64,000 nt of DNA from the NCBI RefSeq assembly GCF_030812675.1, contig NZ_JAUSTE010000001.1:682001-746000 (forward strand), in the 5' to 3' direction. Position 1 is the first letter of the stretch. Each line of letters begins with the position of its first letter. Positions 28,596-44,029 of this stretch are shown here, piece after piece. Origin of the DNA: Sinomonas atrocyanea (lineage in GTDB: Bacteria; Actinomycetota; Actinomycetes; Actinomycetales; Micrococcaceae). Both the position numbers and the translations under genes were made by a program. The notes beneath the pieces were generated by a model. The model saw nothing but the letters and a program-made list of their open reading frames with translations. It was not told where the DNA came from and made no database searches.

Positions 28596-28633
28596 CCGGA
28601 CGGCCGGCACCCCGAGGGGTGCCGGCCGTCCGG
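28596..28633 (-). terminator. rpoBC terminator hairpin
   Basis: An 18-bp perfect inverted repeat (CCGGACGGCCGGCACCCC with its complement, 2-nt centre GA) starting 19 bp after the rpoC stop. It is the strongest hairpin near the rpoBC end. Confidence 0.75.
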
Positions 28634-28651
28634 TCTCTGGCGTACTGCGGA

Positions 28652-32551
<3,900 letters not shown>

Positions 32552-32611
32552 TGTGGTCCCTTATCTCTCGTGTCTGGAAAGTCTTGCTGCTGCCGGTGAC
32601 GGTGGAGAGGG

Positions 32612-36112
<3,501 letters not shown>

Positions 36113-36238
36113 GAGGGATCCTTCCACAGACCTTCAGGATTGTCCGCACCCTCCCCCGACGGGGCCTTGGCCCGCAGAACCTGATGGTTGACCGCATGAC
36201 CGTCCCGAGAGCCCACCGCTATATGAAGGCACCACCGG

Positions 36239-36252
36239 TTAACAGCTGTTAA
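36239..36252. promoter_or_regulatory. 14-bp perfect palindrome in rpoB leader
   Basis: TTAACAGCTGTTAA is a perfect palindrome located about +14 to +27 from the predicted rpoB transcription start. Its AT content is unlike the surroundings. It could be an operator for a dimeric regulator; this is inference. Confidence 0.45.
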
Positions 36253-36272
36253 AAGGGAGAACGCAAAGATTT

Positions 36273-36301
36273 ACCATACCCCAGATGGGCGCACGTGTCT
36301 A
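36273..36301 (-). promoter_or_regulatory. rpoBC promoter
   Basis: On the minus strand TAGACA (forward 36296-36301; 5 of 6 to the housekeeping -35) and TATGGT (forward 36273-36278) are separated by exactly 17 bp. The start near 36266 gives a ~155-nt leader containing the palindrome 36239-36252. It is the best sigma-70-type promoter in the window. The remaining 36302-36520 holds the divergent thiolase promoter region and no gene. Confidence 0.65.
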
Positions 36302-36520
36302 CCGCACACCGCGCGTCGGGTCAAGTGTCCCCGTGGCGTAGGCCGGAATCGCCGTCGATCCGGCCGCCGTACGAACAGGTCGCGAACCACACTGTACACC
36401 CGGCGTCCCCGGGGCGGCCTCTGGCGCTGCCGGGGGCAGGTGGCGGTAGCCTGATGGACACCACAGGGACCTGATGCCCGCCTCGGGCACTGCAGGCACG
36501 TCAGATTCGGGAGCGAAGCC

Positions 36521-37708
36521 ATGAGCAACGACGACGTTGTGATCCTGTCCGCCGCGCGCACGCCGCTGGGCCGCCTCAACGGCCAGCTCGTCTCGTTCAC
36601 CGCGGTGGAGCTGGGCACCCACGCCATCGCGGCGGCGATCGGGCGCGCCGGCGTCGGCGCCGACGCCGTGGACGCGGTGATCATGGGCCAGGTGCTCCAG
36701 GCGGGCGCCGGGCAGAACCCCGCGCGGCAGAGCGCGATCGCCGCCGGCGTCGGCTGGGACGTGCCGTGCGTGACCATCAACAAGGTCTGCCTCTCCGGCC
36801 TCACGGCCGTGATCGACGCGGCCCGGATGATCCGCGCCGGGGACGCCACCGTGGTCGTGGCCGGCGGCCAGGAGTCGATGTCCCGGGCCCCGCATGTGCT
36901 CCCCGGATCGCGGCAGGGCTGGACCTACGGCACGGTCGGCGCCCTCGACGTCGCCGCGCACGACGGCCTGACGGACGCCTTCGACGGGCAGTCGATGGGC
37001 CTGTCGACCGAGACGCGGAACCTGACCCTCGGGATCAGCCGCGAGGCCCAGGACGAGGTGGCGGCCGCCTCGCACGTGCGCGCCGCGGTCGCGCAGAAGG
37101 AGGGCGTGTTCGACGACGAGATCGCCCCGATCGAGGTCAAGCAGCGCAGGGGCGACCCGATCCTCCTGTCCGCCGACGAGGGCGTCCGGCCCAACACCTC
37201 CCGCGAGACCCTCGCCCCGCTGCGCGCCGCCTTCGCCACTGACGGCACGATCACCGCCGGCAACTCCTCGCCCCTCTCCGACGGCGCGGCCGCCCTGGTC
37301 CTGACCAGCCGCGCCTACGCCGAGGAGCACGGGCTGGACTGGCTCGCCGTGGTCGGCAGGCCCGGGCAGGTGGCCGGCCCCGACAACTCGCTCCACTCGC
37401 AGCCCTCGCACGCGATCTCGCAGGCCCTCTCCCGCGCGCAGTGGACCACCGCCGACCTCGACTTCATCGAGATCAACGAGGCCTTCGGCTCGGTCGCCGT
37501 CCAGTCGCTCAAGGACCTCGACTACCCCCTCGAGAAGTGCAACATCCACGGCGGCGCGATCGCCCTCGGCCACCCGATCGGAGCCTCGGGCGCGCGGCTC
37601 GCCGGCCACGCCGCCCTCGAGCTCGCCCGGCGCGGCTCCGGCAGGGCCGCCGTGGCGCTGTGCGGCGGCGGCGGCCAGGGCGAGGCCCTCCTCCTCTACC
37701 GCGACTGA
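36521..37708 (+). CDS. Acetyl-CoA C-acetyltransferase (thiolase)
   Basis: 395 residues, normal length. The nucleophile Cys90 is in NKVCLSGL, His351 in GHPIGASGAR and the second Cys381 in LCGGGGQGEA. It condenses two acetyl-CoA or cleaves 3-ketoacyl-CoA. It starts at ATG with GGGAG about 9 nt upstream. It is divergent from rpoB and not part of any visible lipid or PHB operon; the only downstream gene is the broken ybaK-like frame 10 bp later. Confidence 0.93.
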   Translation: MSNDDVVILSAARTPLGRLNGQLVSFTAVELGTHAIAAAIGRAGVGADAVDAVIMGQVLQAGAGQNPARQSAIAAGVGWDVPCVTINKVCLSGLTAVIDAARMIRAGDATVVVAGGQESMSRAPHVLPGSRQGWTYGTVGALDVAAHDGLTDAFDGQSMGLSTETRNLTLGISREAQDEVAAASHVRAAVAQKEGVFDDEIAPIEVKQRRGDPILLSADEGVRPNTSRETLAPLRAAFATDGTITAGNSSPLSDGAAALVLTSRAYAEEHGLDWLAVVGRPGQVAGPDNSLHSQPSHAISQALSRAQWTTADLDFIEINEAFGSVAVQSLKDLDYPLEKCNIHGGAIALGHPIGASGARLAGHAALELARRGSGRAAVALCGGGGQGEALLLYRD

Positions 37709-37718
37709 GGGGGCTGCA

Positions 37719-38234
37719 GTGACGCACGACGGCGCGGAGTCGCCCCCCGCGGCAGGCGAGGGGCCGGCGTCGGCCGCGGCCGGGGACGGGCATGCGCGGT
37801 TCCTCGCCGGCGCCGCAGCCCACGGGCTGGAGGTCGAGGTGGCCCAGCGGGGCCGCGCCGCAGCCTCGAGGAGGCCGCAGCGAACCTCGGGATCGAGCCG
37901 CGGGCGATCGTGAAGTCGCTGGTGGTGAAGCACCCCGACGGGTCGTTCCTGTTCGCGCTCATCCCGGGCGACCGGCAGATCTCCTGGCCCAAGCTGCGGG
38001 GGCTCCTCGGGGTCGATGCCGCCCGCCGACGTGGCCCTCGCGGCGACCGGCTACGAACGCGGGACGATCACGCCCCTCGGGTCCTCGACCGCATGGCCGG
38101 TCTGGGCCGACGCGTCGATCTCGGGCCGCGTCTCCCTCGGGGCCGGGGCGCACGGGCTGAGCGCTTTCGTGGACGCCGCGGAGCTGTTCGCCGCGCTCGG
38201 CGCGACCGTGGCGGACATCAGCGAACCTGCCTGA
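37719..38234 (+). pseudogene. YbaK/EbsC-type aminoacyl-tRNA deacylase, two frameshifts
   Basis: Parts of one YbaK-fold protein are read in successive frames: residues from 37719 (DGHARFLAGAAAHGLEVEV), then from about 37855 in another frame (SLEEAAANLGIEPRAIVKSL, VVKHPDGSFLFALIPGDRQI), then from about 38010 back in the first frame (PPADVALAATGYERGTITPL to the stop). The conserved substrate-pocket Lys of VKSLVV lies in the shifted middle. The two shifts cancel in frame. Either the gene is dead or two base-calling errors occurred in GC-rich tracts. Intact homologues hydrolyse mischarged tRNA. Confidence 0.75.
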
Positions 38235-38300
38235 CCCACGCTCCACGCCCGACGGGGCGACCCCGCTCCCCCCGGGGGGGGGGCGAGGGGCCAGGACGCG

Positions 38301-38339
38301 GAAGGGCCCCGCAGTCCGTGACGGACTGCGGGGCCCTTC
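38301..38339. terminator. Bidirectional terminator between ybaK-like frame and rplL
   Basis: GAAGGGCCCCGCAGTCCG and its perfect complement form an 18-bp stem with a 3-nt loop (TGA). It lies between convergent units. An 11-base G run (~38271-38282) just upstream is a weak point for base calling. Confidence 0.8.
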
Positions 38340-38340
38340 T

Positions 38341-38360
38341 CCCGGAGCCGGGGCTCCGGG
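38341..38360 (-). terminator. Second hairpin directly after rplL
   Basis: CCCGGAGCC-GG-GGCTCCGGG forms a 9-bp stem with a 2-nt loop, starting 15 bp past the rplL stop, in tandem with the 38301-38339 hairpin. Confidence 0.5.
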
Positions 38361-38375
38361 TCAAGCGGGGAGAAC

Positions 38376-38753
38376 CTACTTGAGGGTGACCGTGGCGCCG
38401 GCGGCCTCGAGGGTCTCCTTGGCCTTGTCGGCAGCCTCCTTGGTGGCGCCCTCGAGGACGGCCTTGGGGGCCGAGTCGACGAGGTCCTTGGCCTCCTTCA
38501 GGCCGAGGGAGGTCAGGGCGCGCACCTCCTTGATGACCGCGATCTTCTTGTCGCCAGCAGCCTCGAGGATGACGTCGAAGGAGGTCTTCTCCTCCTCGGC
38601 AGCAGCCTCGGCACCGCCGGCGGGGCCCGCGACGGCGACCGCAGCAGCGGTGACCTCGAAGACCTCCTCGAACTTCTTCACGAACTCGGAGAGCTCGATG
38701 ATGGAGAGCTCCTTGAAGGCCTCGATCAGCTCGTCCTGGGTGAGCTTCGCCAT
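38376..38753 (-). CDS. rplL: 50S ribosomal protein L7/L12
   Basis: 125 residues. The N-terminal dimerisation helix region ([20 protein letters not shown]), an Ala/Gly hinge (~40-55), and the C-terminal domain with [20 protein letters not shown] form the mobile factor-recruiting stalk. It lies 77 bp after rplJ. It is not followed by rpoB: two plus-strand genes intervene. Confidence 0.97.
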   Translation of the reverse strand: MAKLTQDELIEAFKELSIIELSEFVKKFEEVFEVTAAAVAVAGPAGGAEAAAEEEKTSFDVILEAAGDKKIAVIKEVRALTSLGLKEAKDLVDSAPKAVLEGATKEAADKAKETLEAAGATVTLK

Positions 38754-38830
38754 GGTTGGCGTCCTTTCACTTGGGTGGCGTCCGCCCGCAGCGGGCGGGG
38801 CGCCGAGAGTATGGGGGTGGGGGAAGAGAA

Positions 38831-39424
38831 TCAGTTCTCTTCGGCAGCGGCCGGGGCGGCCTCGGCGTCAGCCGCAGCCTCCTCAGCAGCGGGGGCCTCG
38901 ACCTCAGCAGCGGGAGCCTCGGCGGCAGCCGGAGCGCCGCTCTCCTCCTCGAGCTTGAGACGCAGGGCATCGATGATGCGCGCAGCCGCGGCCATGGGCG
39001 CCTTGAGGACACCCGCAACCCGTGCGAGCTGCAGCTCGCGGGACTCCAGGGCCGCCAGTGCGGCGACCTCGCTCGCGTCGAGCGCCTTGCCCTCGAAGAA
39101 GCCGGTCTTGATGACCAGCTGCTTGTTGTCCTTGGCAAAGTCGGTCAGGCTCTTGGCGGCCGCAACGGCGTCACCCTTGATGAACGCGATCGCGGTGGGG
39201 CCGGCGAGCTGGCCGTCGAACGCGTCGACACCCGCTTCCTTGGCAGCGATGGCGGTCAGGGAGTTCTTGACGACCGAGAACTTGTTGTCGGTGCCGAGCG
39301 AACGACGCAGCTGCTTGAGCTGGGCGACGGAGAGCCCACGGTATTCGGTCAGGACTGCAGCGGTCGACTCCTGGAAATCCTTGGTGATCTCCTCGACAGC
39401 TGCCACCTTGGTAGGCGTTGCCAT
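38831..39424 (-). CDS. rplJ: 50S ribosomal protein L10
   Basis: 197 residues from the ATG at 39424 with GGAAGGAGG upstream. It starts [20 protein letters not shown] and contains [18 protein letters not shown]. The C-terminus is a long Ala/Glu/Pro tail. L10 anchors L7/L12 dimers at the stalk base. Confidence 0.97.
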   Translation of the reverse strand: MATPTKVAAVEEITKDFQESTAAVLTEYRGLSVAQLKQLRRSLGTDNKFSVVKNSLTAIAAKEAGVDAFDGQLAGPTAIAFIKGDAVAAAKSLTDFAKDNKQLVIKTGFFEGKALDASEVAALAALESRELQLARVAGVLKAPMAAAARIIDALRLKLEEESGAPAAAEAPAAEVEAPAAEEAAADAEAAPAAAEEN

Positions 39425-39729
39425 AACCCTCCTTCCGGGGAACAGAAGCCGGTGGGGGCGGGCCCGTGAAACGTCAAACGCCCCGCGCAAGTGCACGGGG
39501 CGTGGTCTGCGCGGCCGTGGGCCGCGAGCATTCGCTCAGTTCACCTGCGCAGGCCGCCCCACGAAATCGGGGACCTTCGGTGGAGGTGCGGGCCGCTTCT
39601 CGGCACACACGATCCAACGACCGGCGGTCTTTGGTGCTTCAACTGTACGGGACGATGCTCGGCCGGGCCAAATCGGGGACGGACGACGCCGCGCTGGCGG
39701 CCTGCGCTGCTGGCGCGCCTGCCGCAGCC
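39425..39729 (-). promoter_or_regulatory. rplJ leader, possible L10 autoregulatory region
   Basis: 305 bp between the ligase and rplJ on the same strand, with no gene. A hairpin ACGCCCCG/CGGGGCGT with a 10-nt loop lies at 39478-39503, ~55 nt before the rplJ start, where bacterial L10 leaders place their structures. A TACAGT word (forward ACTGTA, ~39641-39646) could be a -10, but no good -35 is seen. Assignment as an L10 leader is by position only. Confidence 0.35.
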
Positions 39730-41265
39730 CTACCGCAGCAGGGCCCGCAGCGTCTGGATGGTGTCGGCGGCTGCCGACGCCTTGTCGTCCCGGTACCCCT
39801 TCACCCGAGCGAAGCGCAGCGCCACCCCGCCCGGGTAGCGGCTCGACCGCTGCACGCCGTCGATCGCGATCTCGACGACCGTGACGGGCTCGACGAAGAC
39901 GGTGTGCCCGTCCCGGCGCGCCTCGATGTCGAGGAACCGCTCGGTCTGCCAGCGCAGGAGCTCGTCGGTGAGGCCCTTGAAGGTCTTCCCGACCATCACC
40001 AGGCCGCCGGGATCGCCGAACTCGCCGTCCGGGTCGTAGGCGCCCAGATGCAGGTTGGACAGCCACCCTTGGCGGCGGCCGCTGCCCCACTCGGCGGCGA
40101 GCACCACGAGGTCGTACGTCGCCACCGGCTTGACCTTGATCCAGCTCGATCCGCGGCGCCCGGCGGCGTACGGGGAGCCGATGGCCTTCACGACCACGCC
40201 CTCGTGGCCGGCGGCGAGCGCCTCGCGGGAGATCCGTTCGGCCGCCTCCGGGTCGCCGGTCACCTCCCCCGGGACGAGGAGCCCCGGCGCGAGCCTCGCC
40301 AGCTCCGCGCGGCGCACGGCCAGGGGCTCGTCGAGGAGGTCCCGCCCGTCGACGTGCAGCACGTCGAAGAACCAGGGCCGCAGGACGGCCTCCCGCGCCC
40401 GCTCGGCGCCGAAGCGGGACATCGTCTCCTGGAAGGGCCGGGGCGCCCCGCCCTCGTCGAGGGTGAGCGTCTCGCCGTCGAGGATGATGTCCCGCACGGG
40501 CAGCGTCCGCACCGCCTCGACCACCTCGGGCACGCGATGGGTGACGTCGGCCAGGCTCCGGGTGAAGACCCGGACGTCCTCGCCGGTGCGGTGCACCTGG
40601 ATCCGTGCGCCGTCGAGCTTGAACTCGACCGAGGCCTCCCCTGTCGTGGCCAGCGCCGCGGTGGGCGTCGCCGAGGAGGCCGCGAGCATGGGCAGCACGG
40701 GCCTGCCGACAAGGAGGCCCACGCCGGACAGCTCGTCCTCCGTTCCCGTGACGGCGATCCGGGCCGTCTCGCCCAGATCCCCCGAGAGCATCGCTGCCCG
40801 CCGGACGAGGGCCACGGGCCGGCCGCCGGCAGCGGCGAGCGCGTCAACCAGCACGCCTTCCAGCGCACCAGTGCGCAGCTCGCCGAGCAGCACCCCGACG
40901 ATGAACCGCTGCTCGCGTTCCGTGGCGCGCCGCAGTGCGGCCGACAGCAGCTCGGTGCGCGCCGCCTGCGAGCCGGTTCCGGACGTGGCGGCAAGGCCCT
41001 CGAGTAGCGCATCGAACTCTCCGACCGTGATCGACGGCTCCTCGGAGGCCGGCACCGCGCCCCGCGTGCGGGCGAGCCCCCGCCAGCCGACGCCGACCCG
41101 CCCCTGGCGGGGCTTCGCGACGAGCATGCCGACCGCGATGGCGAGCTCGTCCGGGGACTCCGTGCCGAGGCGGCGCAGGAGTCCTGCGAGCGCCTCGACC
41201 TTGGCGTTCCGGGAGCGGGTGGAAGCGACCGCGTCGGCGGTGGAGACGAGCTCGGCGAGCAGCAT
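39730..41265 (-). CDS. ATP-dependent DNA ligase
   Basis: 511 residues from the ATG at 41265 (LLAELVSTADAVASTRSRNA). The adenylated Lys is residue 216 in EFKLDGARIQVHR (motif I). DILHVDGRDL-type motif regions, GHEGVVVKAIGSPYAAGRRG (motif IV) and WIKVKP (motif V) follow, then an OB-fold C-terminus. It resembles the archaeal-type/LigB single-polypeptide ligases of actinobacteria and has no polymerase or nuclease fusion as in LigD. It would be accessory to the NAD-dependent replicative ligase. It lies 81 bp downstream of narK; the gap holds the 21-bp repeats. Confidence 0.92.
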   Translation of the reverse strand: MLLAELVSTADAVASTRSRNAKVEALAGLLRRLGTESPDELAIAVGMLVAKPRQGRVGVGWRGLARTRGAVPASEEPSITVGEFDALLEGLAATSGTGSQAARTELLSAALRRATEREQRFIVGVLLGELRTGALEGVLVDALAAAGGRPVALVRRAAMLSGDLGETARIAVTGTEDELSGVGLLVGRPVLPMLAASSATPTAALATTGEASVEFKLDGARIQVHRTGEDVRVFTRSLADVTHRVPEVVEAVRTLPVRDIILDGETLTLDEGGAPRPFQETMSRFGAERAREAVLRPWFFDVLHVDGRDLLDEPLAVRRAELARLAPGLLVPGEVTGDPEAAERISREALAAGHEGVVVKAIGSPYAAGRRGSSWIKVKPVATYDLVVLAAEWGSGRRQGWLSNLHLGAYDPDGEFGDPGGLVMVGKTFKGLTDELLRWQTERFLDIEARRDGHTVFVEPVTVVEIAIDGVQRSSRYPGGVALRFARVKGYRDDKASAAADTIQTLRALLR

Positions 41266-41291
41266 GGGCCCAGTCTCGCACTGGGGGCACA

Positions 41292-41352
41292 GGGACATGA
41301 CCCCTCAACGCTGGGACATGACCCCTCAACGCTGGGACATGACCCCTCAACG
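41292..41352. repeat. Three 21-bp tandem repeats at the narK 3' end
   Basis: The unit GGGACATGACCCCTCAACGC plus T occurs at 41292-41312 and 41313-41333, with a third copy at 41334-41352 lacking the last two bases. Each has an imperfect inner palindrome GGG-A-CATG-A-CCC. The copy at 41334 supplies the narK stop; since the period is seven codons, every copy has an in-frame TGA for narK. Confidence 0.9.
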
Positions 41353-42591
41353 GGGCTGGGCTGCGCGGCTGCGGCCCATCAAGGCCGCGAGCACGAGGGC
41401 CACGAGCGCCGTGGCGACGAGGAGCAGCAGCCCGATCGCGTACGAGTGCTGCTGCGCGTTGTACGTGGCGCCCATGACGAGCGGGGGGAAGTAGCCGCCG
41501 AGGCCCCCCGCCGCACTCACGACCCCCGTGACCGCGCCGACGGTCCCTGCAGGAGCCCGCCTGCCGACCCATGCGAAGACGCCGCCCGTGCCGAAGCCGA
41601 GCGCCGCGGCCATGGCCAGGAAGGTCAGTCCCGTGGGCACTTCCGGGGGAGGCTGCATGTTCACGACGAAGGCCAGGACCGCGACCCCGGCGAGCGAGAC
41701 GAGCACCACCGGCCTCGGCCCGACGCGGTCGGCGATGATGCCGCCGATCGGCCGCGCGATGACCGCTGCGAGCGCGAAGCCTGCCGTGCGGGTCCCCGCC
41801 GCCGTGAGGTCGAAGCTGTAGATGTCCCTCAGGTACGTGGGCAGGTACGTGCTGAACGAGACGAAGCCGCCGAAGACCACCGCATAGAGGAAGCAGAGCT
41901 GCCAGGTGACGGGCATCCTGGCGGCGGCTAGCAGCTTGCCGAAGCTGCCGTGCATGACCGGGGCCCACGTCGGGGACTCGCGCATGAAGAAGAAGACGAT
42001 CGCCGCCGTGGCCACGAGGAGGACGGCGATGATGACGTGCGTGGGCCAGTAGCCGAAGGCCGTGACCAGTCTCGGAGTCAGGAAGGCCGAGAGGGCGGTG
42101 CCCCCCATCCCCATCCCGAAGATGCCGGTGGCGAACCCCTGCCGGCTCTTCGGGTACCAGGCCGCCGAGAACGGGATCCCGGCGGTGAACACGGTCCCCG
42201 CGACGCCCAGGAAGAACCCGACGCCGAGCAGGAGCCCGTACGACTTCAGGCTGCCGGCGAGCGCTACGAGCAGGACGAGAGGGGCGGTCAGCAGGAGGAT
42301 GAGGATCAGCAGGCGCCGGCCGCCGAACTTGTCGGTCAGGACGCCGACCGGCACGCGGCCGATCGCGCCGACGAGCACAGGCATCGCGACGAGCGCGCCG
42401 GTCTGGGCGGCGTTGAGCCCCAGATCATGCGCGTAGCGGGTGCCGAGGGGAGCAATGACGGTCCAGCCCCAGAACCCCACCACGGAGGCGAAGGTGGCCA
42501 GGGTCAGGTTGCGGGCGGCTCCGGTCCGGGGAGCATCAGGAGCCGCGGCGCCGGCGGTGCGGTGGCGGGACGGGTCGGGTGCGGTGCTCAC
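41347..42591 (-). CDS. narK: Nitrate/nitrite transporter, NarK-type MFS
   Basis: 414 residues, 12 predicted membrane segments of the nitrate-nitrite porter family. The loop 2-3 motif GVLTDKFGGRRLL, the GWTVIAPLGTRYAHDLGL N-terminal region and a second-half ADRVGPRPVVL loop are typical. The GTG start at 42591 has GGAGGAG upstream; the longer open frame is narI shadow. It follows narI by 20 bp, so it should be co-transcribed and supply nitrate or export nitrite. Confidence 0.88.
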   Translation of the reverse strand: MSTAPDPSRHRTAGAAAPDAPRTGAARNLTLATFASVVGFWGWTVIAPLGTRYAHDLGLNAAQTGALVAMPVLVGAIGRVPVGVLTDKFGGRRLLILILLLTAPLVLLVALAGSLKSYGLLLGVGFFLGVAGTVFTAGIPFSAAWYPKSRQGFATGIFGMGMGGTALSAFLTPRLVTAFGYWPTHVIIAVLLVATAAIVFFFMRESPTWAPVMHGSFGKLLAAARMPVTWQLCFLYAVVFGGFVSFSTYLPTYLRDIYSFDLTAAGTRTAGFALAAVIARPIGGIIADRVGPRPVVLVSLAGVAVLAFVVNMQPPPEVPTGLTFLAMAAALGFGTGGVFAWVGRRAPAGTVGAVTGVVSAAGGLGGYFPPLVMGATYNAQQHSYAIGLLLLVATALVALVLAALMGRSRAAQPR

Positions 42592-42611
42592 GGCTCCTCC
42601 TGGTGGTCGGC

Positions 42612-43361
42612 TCAGCGGTCGCGGTCGCGGGTGCCGGTGGTCTCCCAGCCCCGCCGGGTCCCGCGGGCCCCGGGCGCCGCGCCCTCGTCGCGGGTGCGGT
42701 AGACGATGTAGGGGCGGAAGAGGTAGTGGAACGGCGCCGTGAGCGCATGGACGAGCCGGGTGAACGGCCACAGCGCGAACAGGGCCATCCCCACCAGCGT
42801 GTGCCACTTGAACTCCGCCGGCGCCGCGGCCATCGACGCCACATCCGGCTGGAACACGAACAGCGAGCGGAACCAGGGGCTCACCGTCTCGCGGTAGTCG
42901 AATGAGGCCGAGCCCGGCTGCGCGGCGGACACAAGGGTGGTCCACACCCCCAGCGCGATCGCCCCGACGAGGAAGATGTACATGGCCTTGTCGTTGCGGG
43001 TGGTGGCCATGAACACCGGGCCGGTCCGGCGCCGCCGCACGATCAGCAGCACGATGCCGAGCAGCGTGGAGACTCCCGCGATGAGGCCCACGGACAGGGC
43101 GATGCCGTGGTAGAGGGCCTCGGACATGCCGACCGCCTCGGTCCACGACTTGGGGATCACGAGGCCCACGAAGTGCCCCGCGATGACGAACACGAGCCCG
43201 TAGTGGAAGAGCGGCGAGCCGATCCTCAGCAGCCTGGACTCGTACAGCTGGGACGAGCGGGTGGTCCACCCGAACTGGTCGTACCGGTACCGCCAGATGC
43301 TGCCGCCGACCAGGATCAGCACCATGAGGTACGGGGCGACTCCCCAGAGCAGGACGTCCAT
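42612..43361 (-). CDS. narI: Respiratory nitrate reductase gamma subunit
   Basis: 249 residues, five membrane helices, the cytochrome b subunit that takes electrons from quinol. It starts MDVLLWGVAPYLMVLILVGG. His residues in HYGLVFVIAGHFVG and in the C-terminal AEFKWHTLVGMALFALWPF-type helix would be heme ligands. The ATG shares one base with the narJ stop. The Arg-rich C-tail is cytoplasmic. Confidence 0.92.
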   Translation of the reverse strand: MDVLLWGVAPYLMVLILVGGSIWRYRYDQFGWTTRSSQLYESRLLRIGSPLFHYGLVFVIAGHFVGLVIPKSWTEAVGMSEALYHGIALSVGLIAGVSTLLGIVLLIVRRRRTGPVFMATTRNDKAMYIFLVGAIALGVWTTLVSAAQPGSASFDYRETVSPWFRSLFVFQPDVASMAAAPAEFKWHTLVGMALFALWPFTRLVHALTAPFHYLFRPYIVYRTRDEGAAPGARGTRRGWETTGTRDRDR

Positions 43362-44029
43362 CAGCGGGCTCCTTCCGCGGCGGCGGGTCGGGTCCCCGCA
43401 GTACCCTGCGCGAGCGGCAGGAGCCGGGGGTCGAAGGGCTCGAGGCCCACCTGCTCGGCCGGCGGCGGCCCCGCGAGCGCCATCGCCTCGGCCCGGGTCG
43501 CCGGCGACGGGCCGGGCAGGGTCGCGCACACAGCCTCGAGCACGGGCGCGTACACCGGCGCGTCGGCGGCGAGCTCGAGCCGCAGGAGCTCGAGGCTGGC
43601 CCGGTACTCGGCCAGGAGGGACCGGCCCACGGCGTAGTCGACCCGGGCGGTGAACTCGAGGACTAGCGGCAGGAAGTCGGGCAGCTCGCCGTCGAGGTCC
43701 ACGAGCCAGCCGCTGTCCCGGTACGTCTGCTTGAAGCGGCCCAGCGTCTCGCCGCGGCGCCTCGTGTCCCCGTCGGTCCAGTACGTCAGGTGCAGGGCGT
43801 GGCGGCGGGAGAGGTCGAAGGTGTCCACGTAGCGGCTGCAGGCGACCGGCTCGGCGTCGTCCGCGAGCCGGCCCGCGGTGGCCTCGAGGAGGCGCGGCAG
43901 CGGGCCGGGCTGCTCTGCGAGCGCCGCCCTCAGGGTGGGGAGCGCGTCGCGGACGCGGGCGTCCGGGTAGTCCAGCAGCACGGCGGCGGCGGCGTAGAGG
44001 ACGCGCGCCTCAGTGGTCCGCACGGCCAT
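43361..44029 (-). CDS. narJ: Nitrate reductase molybdenum cofactor assembly chaperone
   Basis: 222 residues, all-helical TorD/NarJ fold: LLDYPDARVRDALPTLRAAL near the start, DLSRRHALHLTYWTDGDTRR, and GWLVDLDGELPDFLPLVLEF with the conserved PDxLP core. It binds the NarG N-terminus until cofactor insertion. It overlaps narH by 20 bp. Confidence 0.92.
   Translation of the reverse strand: MAVRTTEARVLYAAAAVLLDYPDARVRDALPTLRAALAEQPGPLPRLLEATAGRLADDAEPVACSRYVDTFDLSRRHALHLTYWTDGDTRRRGETLGRFKQTYRDSGWLVDLDGELPDFLPLVLEFTARVDYAVGRSLLAEYRASLELLRLELAADAPVYAPVLEAVCATLPGPSPATRAEAMALAGPPPAEQVGLEPFDPRLLPLAQGTAGTRPAAAEGAR

Noticed and set aside
39425-39729. Short open frames between the DNA ligase and rplJ
   Set aside because: Neither strand shows a plausible start with ribosome-binding site or family resemblance; the region is better explained as the rplJ leader.
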